Assembly: GCF_900099805.1 (NCBI RefSeq)
Contig: NZ_FNDR01000012.1
Location: 62,001-126,000 of the forward strand
DNA length: 64,000 nucleotides
Direction: 5' to 3'
DNA from: Variovorax sp. OV700
GTDB lineage: Bacteria > Pseudomonadota > Gammaproteobacteria > Burkholderiales > Burkholderiaceae_C
The notes beneath the pieces were generated by a model. It did not search any database. It was not told where the DNA came from and worked only from the letters and a program-made list of their open reading frames with translations. The position numbers were made by a program, and so were the translations under genes. Shown here in pieces: positions 8,123-16,107 of the stretch; positions within the stretch are counted from its first letter, which is position 1; each line of letters begins with the position of its first letter.

Positions 8123-9331
8123 TCAGACGACGCCGTTGGTTTTGAGTTGCGCGAGCCTGTCGTCCGACAGGCCGAGAAGCGACTGCAGCACCTCGTGCGT
8201 GCCTTCGCCCAGTTGCGGCGGCGCGCTGCGCACGGGCAGGCGTTCGCCGTCGAAGCGATAGGGCGGCGCCAGCACGTTGACCGTGCCGGCCACCGGATGC
8301 GGCTGCTCGGTGACAAGGCCGGCATCGGTCGCACGCTTGGAGTTCAGCGCTTCGAGCAGGCCGAGCACCTCGCCGCAGGGAATGCCCGATTTCGCGAGCT
8401 TCGCCAGCAGGTCTGCGCGTTGGCGCCTGGCCAATTCGGCGTGCAGCTCTGGCAGCAGCACTCCGCGGTTCGCCGATCGCAGGATGTTGGTCTTGAAGCG
8501 CTCGTCGGCCGCGAGGTCGTGCCGGTCGATCACCTCGGTGCAGAAGCGCGCGAACTGCGCGTTGTTGCCCACGGTGATGACCAGCGGGCCGTCGGCCGCA
8601 TCGAACACGCCATACGGCACGATCGACGGATGCGAGTTGCCGTAACGCGGCGGGTCTTCGCCCATCAAGAGCGCCTCCAGGCCGTAGTAGGCGGTGATCA
8701 TCAGGCCGCAGTCGAACAACGCCATCTCGACGTGGCGGCCCTTGCCGGTTTTTTCGCGCTGATAGAGCGCGGCCAGGATGGCCTGGGCCGAATACATGCC
8801 GGTGAACAGGTCGACCATGGCCACGCCGAACTTCAGCGGCGGCTGGTTGGCTTCGCCGTTGAGCGCCATCAGGCCGGCTTCGCCCTGCACCACGAGGTCG
8901 TAGCCGGGCCGCGCGGCCTCCGGGCCGGTGCGGTCGTAGCCCGAGATCGAGCAGTAGATGAGCCCCGGCTGCTCCTTGCTGAGCTGCTCGTAGCCGAGCC
9001 CGAGCTTGTCGATGCCGCCGAATTTGAAGTTCTGGATCACCACGTCGCAATGCTTCGCAAGGTCGCGCGCGATCTGCTGGCCTTCGGGCGTCTGCAGGTC
9101 GAGCGTGACCGAGCGCTTGTTGCGGTTCACGCTGTTGAAGTAGGCCGTCTCGGTCTTGCCGACGCGCAGACCCCAGTCGCGCGTGTCGTCGCCGCGGCCG
9201 GGGTGCTCCACCTTGATCACTTCGGCGCCCATGTCGGCCAGCACCATGCCGCACCAGGGGCCCGCGAGGATGCGGGACAGATCGAGCACGCGCACGCCGG
9301 CGAGCGGCAGCGATGAATTGAGCATGGGCAT
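8123..9331 (-). CDS. CaiB/BaiF family (class III) CoA-transferase
   Basis: A formyl-CoA/carnitine-type CoA-transferase of 402 residues. The N-terminus LAGVRVLDLSRILAGPWCGMVLADMGAEVIKVEHPGRGDDTR is typical of the family, and the conserved aspartate that forms the acyl-anhydride is probably that of MVDLFTGMYSAQA. Other marks are FKTNILRSANR and the HPVAGTVNVLAPPYRF segment near the C-terminus. AGGGAG lies 8 bases before the first ATG. It could activate an acid by taking CoA from succinyl-CoA or acetyl-CoA, in parallel with the ATP-dependent synthetase encoded two genes downstream. Exact acid unknown. Confidence 0.92.
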   Translation of the reverse strand: MPMLNSSLPLAGVRVLDLSRILAGPWCGMVLADMGAEVIKVEHPGRGDDTRDWGLRVGKTETAYFNSVNRNKRSVTLDLQTPEGQQIARDLAKHCDVVIQNFKFGGIDKLGLGYEQLSKEQPGLIYCSISGYDRTGPEAARPGYDLVVQGEAGLMALNGEANQPPLKFGVAMVDLFTGMYSAQAILAALYQREKTGKGRHVEMALFDCGLMITAYYGLEALLMGEDPPRYGNSHPSIVPYGVFDAADGPLVITVGNNAQFARFCTEVIDRHDLAADERFKTNILRSANRGVLLPELHAELARRQRADLLAKLAKSGIPCGEVLGLLEALNSKRATDAGLVTEQPHPVAGTVNVLAPPYRFDGERLPVRSAPPQLGEGTHEVLQSLLGLSDDRLAQLKTNGVV

Positions 9332-9400
9332 GAGGGCAGCTCCCTGGAAACGAGAAAGCCCCGCAGCGTGTGCGAGGCGTGAAGTCGGTGGGTGGCGGCG

Positions 9401-10216
9401 TCAGGACGACGGGTTCTGCTTCTGGCGGCGCAGCGCCGCGAAATCCGCCGTGCGCTTGCCGAGAAAAGCGCCGATGCCTTCGGCCGCTTCGTCATCGGCT
9501 TGCGACTCGACCATGAACACGGCCTCGGCTTCGAGCTGCTCTTCGAGCGTGGCGCGGTGCGCCTGGCGGCACAGCGTGTTGATGCGCGCGCTCGCGCGCT
9601 GCGGACCGTTGGCCACCTTGGCCGCAAGCGCGATGGCTTCGGCCAGCGCCGCGCCCTTGTCGGTCAGGCGGTTGACCGCGCCCAATGCATGCAGGCGCTC
9701 AGCCGGCATGCGGTCGCCGGTCAGGCACATCTCGGTCAGTACCTGGCGCGAGACGAACTCCGACAGAAAAGCCGTCGCGCCGCCGTCCGGCGTAAGGCCG
9801 ACCTTGACGTAGGCGACCGTGTAGAAGGCATCGCGCGCCGACACGAGCATGTCGCAGGCCAGCGCCATCGAGAGGCCCGCACCGGCTGCGCCGCCTTCGA
9901 CGGCCGCGATGACGGGCTTGCCGCAATCGCGGATCGCACGGATCAGGTCGTGCAGGCCTTCGAGCTTTTCGCGGCGCTCCGAGGCGGGCAGCTCGCGGCG
10001 CTTGGCCAAGAGGTTCAGGTCGCCGCCCGAGCAGAAGAAATCGCCCGCACCGGTGAAGACGACGGCGCCCACTTCCGGGTCGTTCACTGCGTCGGTGAGG
10101 GCGGCCGACAGTTCGGCGTACAGCGTCGGCGTGATCGCGTTGCGCGCGCCGGGGTTGCTGTTGGTCAGGATGCGGACGGCACCTTGCTGGGAGATCAACA
10201 CGGTCTTGTCGGTCAT
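9401..10216 (-). CDS. Enoyl-CoA hydratase/isomerase family protein (PaaG-like active site)
   Basis: A crotonase-fold protein of 271 residues. The oxyanion-hole segments are GDFFCSGGDLNLL and EGGAAGAGLSMALACD. In the second catalytic region it reads VKVGLTPDGGATAFLSEF: the acidic residue is the Asp of PDGG rather than the Glu of PEI/V in true hydratases. That arrangement is known from delta3,delta2-enoyl-CoA isomerases such as PaaG, so isomerase activity is a reasonable alternative to hydration. The ATG at 10216 overlaps the preceding dehydrogenase stop by four bases (ATGA). The classical hydratase step is already covered by the bifunctional enzyme at 13827-15962, which also argues for an auxiliary isomerase role here. 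Confidence 0.9.
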   Translation of the reverse strand: MTDKTVLISQQGAVRILTNSNPGARNAITPTLYAELSAALTDAVNDPEVGAVVFTGAGDFFCSGGDLNLLAKRRELPASERREKLEGLHDLIRAIRDCGKPVIAAVEGGAAGAGLSMALACDMLVSARDAFYTVAYVKVGLTPDGGATAFLSEFVSRQVLTEMCLTGDRMPAERLHALGAVNRLTDKGAALAEAIALAAKVANGPQRASARINTLCRQAHRATLEEQLEAEAVFMVESQADDEAAEGIGAFLGKRTADFAALRRQKQNPSS

Positions 10217-11355
10217 GCCGCCACCTCCTTGCCGAGCGCGATGTAGCGCTGCAGATGATGGTCCTCGTCGCCGAGCTGGTGGTCGATCATCACGAGCCGC
10301 TTCGCGTAGTGCGGCAGCGGCAGCTCCCACGTCATGCCGATGCCGCCGTGCATCTGGATGCTTTCTTCCGCCACCAGCGCGCCGATGCGCCCGATGCTGA
10401 ACTTGGCGGCCGACAGCGCGCGCTCGCGCGCCACGCGGTCGGTACTGTCGATGGCGGCCGCGGCATTGATCACGGCCGAGCGGGCCTGCTCGATCTCGAG
10501 CAGCAGATCGGCCATGCGGTGCTGCAGCGCCTGGAAGCTGCCGATCAGAATGCCGAACTGCTTGCGCGTGCGCAGGTAGTCGAGCGTCGCGGTCTTGGCG
10601 GCTTCCATCGCGCCCACGGCTTCGGCGCACAACGCGAGCACGCCGCGGCCGATGGCGCGTTCCAGCGTCGCACCGCCCTGGCCTTCGGTGCCCAGCAGTG
10701 CGTCGGTGCCCAACGTCACGCCGTGGAGAGTGAGTTCGGCGACACGGCCGCCGTCGATGGCGGGGCAGCCGCGCACCGTGAGGCCTGCCGTCTTCGCGGG
10801 TACGAGGAACAGCGAGATGCCGGCTTCGTCGTCCACGTTGCCCGATGTTCGAGCGGAAACCAGGAACAGGTCGGCCTGCTCGCCCTGCGGCACGACAGCC
10901 TTCGCGCCGTGAAGCACCCAGCCGTCGCCGCTGCGCTCGGCGCGGGTCGAAACTCGCGTGCGTTCGTAGTGCGTGTCGGCTTCGTCGTGCGCAAAGGCCG
11001 CGGCGGTAACGCCGTTGATGATGTCGCCGAGCTTTTCCTTCTGTGCGTCGTTGCCGGCGGCGCTCAGCGCTTCACCGACCATCACAGCACCCAGCAGCGG
11101 CTCGACCACGAGGCCGCGGCCCAGTGCCTCGAAGACCACGGCGATGTCGAAGCCGCCGCCGCCGAAGCCGCCGTCGGCTTCGCTGAACAGCGCGCCGATC
11201 ACGCCGAGTTCGGCGAACTGCTGGAAGATCTCCTTGCTGAAGCCGTGCTCGGACTTCGCGATGCGGTCACGCGCATCGAAGGCGTACTGCTCGGCGATGA
11301 AGCGGTTCAGGCTGTCGGCGAGCATGCGCCGGTCTTCGGTGTGTTCGAAGTTCAT
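10213..11355 (-). CDS. Acyl-CoA dehydrogenase, small partner (PimD-like)
   Basis: A flavoprotein-fold acyl-CoA dehydrogenase of 380 residues. The N-terminal helical domain opens with MNFEHTEDRRMLADSLNRFIAEQY. The C-terminal FAD-interacting segment is EESIQMHGGIGMTWELPLPHYAKRL. It lacks the ATG-adjacent substrate-loop motifs of the larger partner encoded just upstream, and no catalytic Glu is obvious. Such adjacent, unequal pairs occur in pimeloyl-CoA and steroid side-chain catabolism, where they form heteromeric dehydrogenases. It is named PimD-like from this arrangement and overall resemblance. The start is supported by tight packing, with 12 bp to the large-subunit stop. Confidence 0.9.
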   Translation of the reverse strand: MNFEHTEDRRMLADSLNRFIAEQYAFDARDRIAKSEHGFSKEIFQQFAELGVIGALFSEADGGFGGGGFDIAVVFEALGRGLVVEPLLGAVMVGEALSAAGNDAQKEKLGDIINGVTAAAFAHDEADTHYERTRVSTRAERSGDGWVLHGAKAVVPQGEQADLFLVSARTSGNVDDEAGISLFLVPAKTAGLTVRGCPAIDGGRVAELTLHGVTLGTDALLGTEGQGGATLERAIGRGVLALCAEAVGAMEAAKTATLDYLRTRKQFGILIGSFQALQHRMADLLLEIEQARSAVINAAAAIDSTDRVARERALSAAKFSIGRIGALVAEESIQMHGGIGMTWELPLPHYAKRLVMIDHQLGDEDHHLQRYIALGKEVAA

Positions 11356-11367
11356 TGCATGTCTCCT

Positions 11368-12576
11368 TTAAAGGCCCAGGATCATCTTGCTGATGATGTT
11401 CTTCTGGATTTCGTTGGAGCCGCCGAAGATCGACAGCTTGCGGTTGTTGAAGTAGCGCGCGGCCGCGGCCGATGCGTAGGCCGGGCCGAAGGTCTCGCCG
11501 TCGAAGCCGTCGTGCAACGCTTCTTCAACGAAGGGCCGCCCGTACACACCCATCGCCCGGCGCGCGAGCGACGAAATCTCCTGCCGGATCTCGGTGCCGC
11601 GAATCTTGAGCATCGAGCTCTCCGCACCTGGCACGCCGCCGCCAGCGACGGCCGCGATCACGCGCAGGTTCGTCGTCTTCATGTTCTCCAGGTCGATCTC
11701 GACACGCGCCATGCGTGCGGCAAAGGCCGGGTCTTCCGCCAGCGGCTTGCCGTTTTTCGTCTGCGTGGCCGCAATGCCCTTGAGCTGTTGGAGCGCGGCC
11801 ACCGAGAAGCCCACGCCCGCGATGTTGGTGCGCTCGTAGGTCAAGAGGTACTTGGCGCATGTCCAGCCCTTGTTCTCTTCGCCGACGAGGTTCTCGGCCG
11901 ACACGCGCACGTCGGAGAAGAACACCTCGTTCACCTCATGCTCGCCGTCGAGCGTGATGATCGGGCGCACTTCGACACCCGGCGAGGTCATGTCGATCAG
12001 CAGGAAGCTGATGCCCTCCTGCTTCTTCGCCTCGCGGTTGGTGCGCACCAGGCAGAAGATCATGTTGGCGTGCTGGCCCAGCGTGGTCCAGGTCTTCTGG
12101 CCGTTCACGATGTAGTGGGCGCCCTGCGCGTCGATGCCGCGCACGGCCGATGTCTTCACGGCCGCAAGATCGGAGCCTGCGCCGGGTTCCGAATAGCCCT
12201 GGCACCACCAGTCGTCGCCGTTCAGGATTCGTGGCAGCCAGCGCTGCTTCTGCGCCTCGTTGCCATACTTGAGGAGCACCGGGCCAAGCATGTTCACGCC
12301 GAAGGGCACGATGCGCGGCGCAAAAGCCAGCGCGCACTCGTGTTCGAAGATGAACTTCTCCACCGCCGTCCAGCCCGGGCCGCCGTACTGCTCTGGCCAG
12401 TGGTTCGCGAGCCAGCCGCGCGCGTTGAGGATGGCGTGCCACTCCTCCATGTCGGCCTTGGCGAGGATCTTGCCGCCGCCGACCTTGGCCGAAAGGCGCG
12501 CGGGCAGCTTGTCGGCGAGGAAGGCGCGCACTTCCGCGCGGAAGGCTTCTTCTTCGGGGGTGAAGTTCAGGTCCAT
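11368..12576 (-). CDS. Acyl-CoA dehydrogenase, large partner (PimC-like)
   Basis: An acyl-CoA dehydrogenase of 402 residues, starting at MDLNFTPEEEAF with GAGGAGCC upstream; an 8-residue-longer start is possible but lacks a ribosome site. FAD/substrate motifs are CQGYSEPGAGSDLAAV (residues 125-140), the NGQKTWTT segment and the C-terminal IFGGSNEIQKNIISKMIL. The usual medium-chain catalytic Glu near the C-terminus is Gly here. Glu248 in LTYERTNIAG aligns by eye with the catalytic Glu of isovaleryl-CoA dehydrogenase and is the likely base. With the next gene it probably forms a heteromeric enzyme that introduces the 2,3-double bond. Confidence 0.92.
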   Translation of the reverse strand: MDLNFTPEEEAFRAEVRAFLADKLPARLSAKVGGGKILAKADMEEWHAILNARGWLANHWPEQYGGPGWTAVEKFIFEHECALAFAPRIVPFGVNMLGPVLLKYGNEAQKQRWLPRILNGDDWWCQGYSEPGAGSDLAAVKTSAVRGIDAQGAHYIVNGQKTWTTLGQHANMIFCLVRTNREAKKQEGISFLLIDMTSPGVEVRPIITLDGEHEVNEVFFSDVRVSAENLVGEENKGWTCAKYLLTYERTNIAGVGFSVAALQQLKGIAATQTKNGKPLAEDPAFAARMARVEIDLENMKTTNLRVIAAVAGGGVPGAESSMLKIRGTEIRQEISSLARRAMGVYGRPFVEEALHDGFDGETFGPAYASAAAARYFNNRKLSIFGGSNEIQKNIISKMILGL

Positions 12577-12586
12577 CGCTGGCTCC

Positions 12587-13777
12587 TCAGAAAATCTCAA
12601 AGAGGCCCGCAGCGCCCATGCCGCCGGCGATGCACATCGTGACGACCGCGTACTTTGCGCCGCGGCGCTTGCCCTCGATCAGCACGTGGCCCGCAAGGCG
12701 CGCGCCGGTCATGCCGAAGGGATGGCCGATGGAGATCGCGCCGCCGTTCACGTTGAGGCGTTCCGACGGAATACCCAGCTTCTCCTGGCAGTAGATCGAC
12801 TGCGAGGCAAAGGCTTCGTTGAGTTCCCACAGATCAATGTCACTCACCTTCAAGCCGTGACGCGCGAGGAGCTTGGGGATTGCGAACACCGGGCCGATGC
12901 CCATTTCGTCAGGCTCGCAACCGGCCACGGCCAGGCCGCGGAACGCACCCAGCGGCCTCAGATTGGCGCGCTCTGCTTCCTTGGCTTCCATCAGCACGCA
13001 GGCCGACGCGCCATCGGAAAGCTGCGAGGCGTTGCCCGCGGTGATGAACTTGTCCTCGCCCAGCACCGGCTTCAGCTTGGCGAGCGCTTCGTAGGTGGTG
13101 CCGCGGCGGTTGCAGTTGTCTTCCGTGGCGGTGACTTCGCGGTGGCTGACTTCCTTGGTGTCCTTGTCGGTCACCGCCATCGTGGTGGTGCAGGCGATGA
13201 TCTCGTCCTTGTAGCGGCCGGCGAGCTGCGCTTCTTCGGTCTTGCGCTGGCTCTCGGCCGAGAAGCGGTCCTGCGCCTCGCGGCTGATGCCGTAGCGCTG
13301 CGCCACGATGTCGGCGGTTTCGATCATCGCCATGTACAGCGCAGGCTTGTGCTCGACGATCCACGGGTCCAGGCTGAGGTCGCCGCCGTCGCCAGGGCTG
13401 CGGCCGCGGATCTGCGAGATGCTTTCGACGCCGCCCGCAATCATGGCCGGCGCGCCGTCCACCACGATGCGGCCCGCCGCCATTGCTATCGCCTGCAAGC
13501 CCGAGGCGCAGAAGCGGTTCACCGTGGTGCCGGCGATGCTGATCGGCAGGCCTGCGCGGATGATGCTCTGGCGCGCGATGTTGCGGCCCGTGGTGCCTTC
13601 GGGGTAGCCGCAGCCGAGGATCGCGTCCTCGATCAGCGCGGGGTCGAGACCCGAGCGCTCGACGGCCGCGCGCACCGCAAAGGCGGCCAGCGTGGCGCCG
13701 GGCGTGATGTTGAACTCGCCGCGGTGCGCCTTGGTGAGCGGGGTGCGGGCGGTGGAAACGATGACAGCTTCACGCAT
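12587..13777 (-). CDS. Acetyl-CoA C-acyltransferase (thiolase)
   Basis: A 396-residue thiolase that releases acetyl-CoA from 3-ketoacyl-CoA in the last step of a beta-oxidation round. The start MREAVIVSTARTPLTKAHRGEF has AAGGAGT upstream. The nucleophilic Cys lies in TVNRFCASGLQAIA (about residue 90). The other catalytic residues are in NVNGGAISIGHPFGMTGAR (His) and MCIAGGMGAAGLFE (Cys) at the C-terminus. Only 10 bp separate it from the large dehydrogenase gene. In the Rhodopseudomonas pim operon the corresponding gene is pimB; the chain length handled here is unknown. Confidence 0.95.
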   Translation of the reverse strand: MREAVIVSTARTPLTKAHRGEFNITPGATLAAFAVRAAVERSGLDPALIEDAILGCGYPEGTTGRNIARQSIIRAGLPISIAGTTVNRFCASGLQAIAMAAGRIVVDGAPAMIAGGVESISQIRGRSPGDGGDLSLDPWIVEHKPALYMAMIETADIVAQRYGISREAQDRFSAESQRKTEEAQLAGRYKDEIIACTTTMAVTDKDTKEVSHREVTATEDNCNRRGTTYEALAKLKPVLGEDKFITAGNASQLSDGASACVLMEAKEAERANLRPLGAFRGLAVAGCEPDEMGIGPVFAIPKLLARHGLKVSDIDLWELNEAFASQSIYCQEKLGIPSERLNVNGGAISIGHPFGMTGARLAGHVLIEGKRRGAKYAVVTMCIAGGMGAAGLFEIF

Positions 13778-13826
13778 GGGATGACTCCTTGGTGGACGAG
13801 CCCGGACGGACTCGGATGAACTCTGA

Positions 13827-15962
13827 TTACTCGGATTGATTGAGGCTTGCGAAATCGGCACCGCGTTCGACCAGATCCACCAGCAGCGGCGAGGGCTGCC
13901 AGAAAAGCGGGTCTTCCTTCGCGAACTCGCGGATGTCGGCCAGCACCTTGGCGAGGCCCACGGTGTCGGCGTACTTCATCGGGCCGCCGCGGTGGCGCGG
14001 GAAGCCGTAGCCGTAGAGAAAGGTCACGTCCACGTCGAGCGGGCGCAGCGCGATGCGCTGGTGCACGACGTTGGCGCCTTCGTTGATCATCGCGGCCATG
14101 TAGCGGCGCATGATTTCTTCCTCGGTGAAGGCGCGCGGCTTGATGCCCGCGCGTTCGCGCTCGGCGTCGATGATGGCCAGCACCTCGGGGTCGGGCGTGC
14201 CGGTGCGCGCGCCTTCGGGATACAGGTAGTAGCCGCGCTGTGTCTTCTGGCCGAACCAGCCGCGCTCGCAGATGCGGTCGGCAATCTGCACGTAGCGCGC
14301 CTTCGGGTCGCGCGTGGCGGCCTTGCGCTTGCGCGTGGCCCAGCCGATGTCGCCGCCGGCCAGGTCCGACACCTGGAACGGCCCCATCGGATAGCCGAAG
14401 TTGCGCACCGCCTCGTCGATCTGGTAGGGCGAGGCGCCGTCTTCCATCATGTGGTCGGCAGCCTGGCGGTACACGGCCAGGATGCGGTTGCCGATGAAGC
14501 CGTCGCACACACCGGCGCGCACCGGCACTTTCTTCAGCTTCTTCGCGAGCTCGAAGCCGGTGGCGACCACGTCGGCGCTCACCTTGGCGGGCACCACGAT
14601 CTCGAGCAGCTTCATGATGTTGGCCGGCGAGAAGAAGTGCAGGCCCACCACGTCCTGCGGACGCGAGACGCTGGCCGCGATCTCGTCGATGTCGAGGTAC
14701 GAGGTGTTGGTGGCCAGCACGGCGCCGGGCTTGCACACGCGGTCGAGCTCGGCGAACACGGCCTTCTTCACGCCCATGTCCTCGAACACGGCCTCGACCA
14801 CGATGTCGACCTGCCCGAGCGCGTCGTAGCTCGTGGAGCCCGAGAAGCGCGCCATCACCGCGGCCTTGGCTTCGGGCGTCATGCGGCCCTTCTTGATGAG
14901 GCCGTCGTACACCTTCTCGACATACGAGCGGCCGCGCGCGAGGCTGGGCTCGTCGCGCTCGATCATGGTCACGGGCATGCCCGCGTCGAGCATGGCCACC
15001 GCGATGCCCGCGCCCATGGTGCCGCCGCCGACGATGCCGGCCGCGTCGAGCGCGCGCGGCTTGGCCGCCTTGGTTTCGGGCGCCTTCAGCACTTCGCGTT
15101 CGGCAAAGAAGGCGTGGATCAATCCCGCGCGCTGCGGACTGTCGATGCATTGCAGGAAGAGCTTGCGCTCGAGCGCCATGCCTTCGGCGAAGGGCAGCGT
15201 GAGCGCGGCTTCGACCGCTTCGATGATCTTCATCGGCGAGAACAGGCCGCGGCTCTTCTTGGCGGTGTCGGCCCGCGCGGCTTCGAGGGCGGCGCGGCTG
15301 GCCTCTGCGTCGGCCAGGCCGGCGGCCTCGCGCGTGCGGCGCACTGAGGCCTTTGCGGCGACGAGCTCGTTCGCATAGGCGAGGCCATCGGCGAGTGCAT
15401 CGGCTTCGTTGCCCAAGCGATCGACGAGTCCAAGCGACAGCGCTTCCTTCGCGCCCGCATGGCGGCCGCTGAGCATCAGTTCGAGTGCGGGCTTCACGCC
15501 GACGAGCCGCGGCGCACGCTGCGTGCCGCCGGAGCCGGGCAACAGGCCGAGCGCCACTTCGGGCAGGCCCAGCTTGGCCGACGGCGCGGCAAGGCGGTAG
15601 TGCGCCGAGAGCGCCACTTCGAGACCGCCGCCCAGCGCTGCGCCATGGATCGCCGCGACCACCGGCTTGCTGCAGTTCTCGATCTTCAGGCACACCTCCG
15701 GCAGCGATGGCGGCTGCGGCGTCTTGCCGAACTCGCGGATGTCGGCGCCGGCGATGAAGTTGCGGCCCGCGCCGACGATCAGCACCGCCGTCGCGCCGCC
15801 GTCGGCCTCGGCCGCGTCGATCGCAGCCACGAGGCCGCGGCGCACGTCCACGCCCAGGGCGTTGACGGGTGGGTTGTCGATGGTCACCACGAACACGTCG
15901 CCTCGACGTTCGAAGGCGACGGGACCGGAAGACGTGGAGGGGCTGGAGCTTGAGGTGGCCAT
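13827..15962 (-). CDS. Bifunctional enoyl-CoA hydratase / 3-hydroxyacyl-CoA dehydrogenase (PimF/FadJ-like)
   Basis: A 711-residue fusion and the first gene of the catabolic operon. Residues ~15-200 are a crotonase domain with both catalytic glutamates visible (GGGLEVALS and LPEVALGLLPGSGGTQR). Residues ~305-490 are the NAD-binding dehydrogenase domain with the Rossmann motif AGIVGGGTMGAGIAVAML. The C-terminal 3HCDH domain contains the HFFSPANIMKLLEIV and CDGFIGNRI segments. ATG 15962 follows AAGAGAC at a usable distance. It hydrates 2-enoyl-CoA and oxidises the 3-hydroxyacyl-CoA. It is divergently oriented to the LysR gene at 16108, which probably controls it. Confidence 0.95.
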   Translation of the reverse strand: MATSSSSPSTSSGPVAFERRGDVFVVTIDNPPVNALGVDVRRGLVAAIDAAEADGGATAVLIVGAGRNFIAGADIREFGKTPQPPSLPEVCLKIENCSKPVVAAIHGAALGGGLEVALSAHYRLAAPSAKLGLPEVALGLLPGSGGTQRAPRLVGVKPALELMLSGRHAGAKEALSLGLVDRLGNEADALADGLAYANELVAAKASVRRTREAAGLADAEASRAALEAARADTAKKSRGLFSPMKIIEAVEAALTLPFAEGMALERKLFLQCIDSPQRAGLIHAFFAEREVLKAPETKAAKPRALDAAGIVGGGTMGAGIAVAMLDAGMPVTMIERDEPSLARGRSYVEKVYDGLIKKGRMTPEAKAAVMARFSGSTSYDALGQVDIVVEAVFEDMGVKKAVFAELDRVCKPGAVLATNTSYLDIDEIAASVSRPQDVVGLHFFSPANIMKLLEIVVPAKVSADVVATGFELAKKLKKVPVRAGVCDGFIGNRILAVYRQAADHMMEDGASPYQIDEAVRNFGYPMGPFQVSDLAGGDIGWATRKRKAATRDPKARYVQIADRICERGWFGQKTQRGYYLYPEGARTGTPDPEVLAIIDAERERAGIKPRAFTEEEIMRRYMAAMINEGANVVHQRIALRPLDVDVTFLYGYGFPRHRGGPMKYADTVGLAKVLADIREFAKEDPLFWQPSPLLVDLVERGADFASLNQSE

Positions 15963-16069
15963 GTGCTTTGTCTCTTGCGTGGCGAGCCCTGCAACGCGAG
16001 GGGCTCGAGGCTCTGGGGTGAACCTCGCATTCTTGGTCCGCGCCGCCGCTTTGACAATTGCATAGCCCA

Positions 16070-16084
16070 TTGACAGACTGTCAA
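16070..16084. promoter_or_regulatory. Perfect 7-1-7 palindrome, candidate LysR operator
   Basis: TTGACAGACTGTCAA is a perfect inverted repeat with one central base, and it contains the T-N11-A form typical of LysR-family binding sites. It lies 24 bp before the LysR start and 108 bp before the divergent operon start. Further TTGACA half-sites occur at 16051-16056 and 16092-16097, so several binding boxes may be spaced across the region. The half-site also resembles a -35 hexamer for either strand, but no convincing -10 was seen. Binding is an inference from position and symmetry. Confidence 0.6.
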
Positions 16085-16107
16085 AGAATTTTTGACACAA
16101 TCGGGGT

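Noticed and set aside
5064..9254. A single 1396-codon minus-strand frame
   Set aside because: Only the last 658 codons (from ATG 7040) are a real protein. The upstream part is out-of-frame translation of the Bug receptor and CoA-transferase genes, so it is not a fusion.
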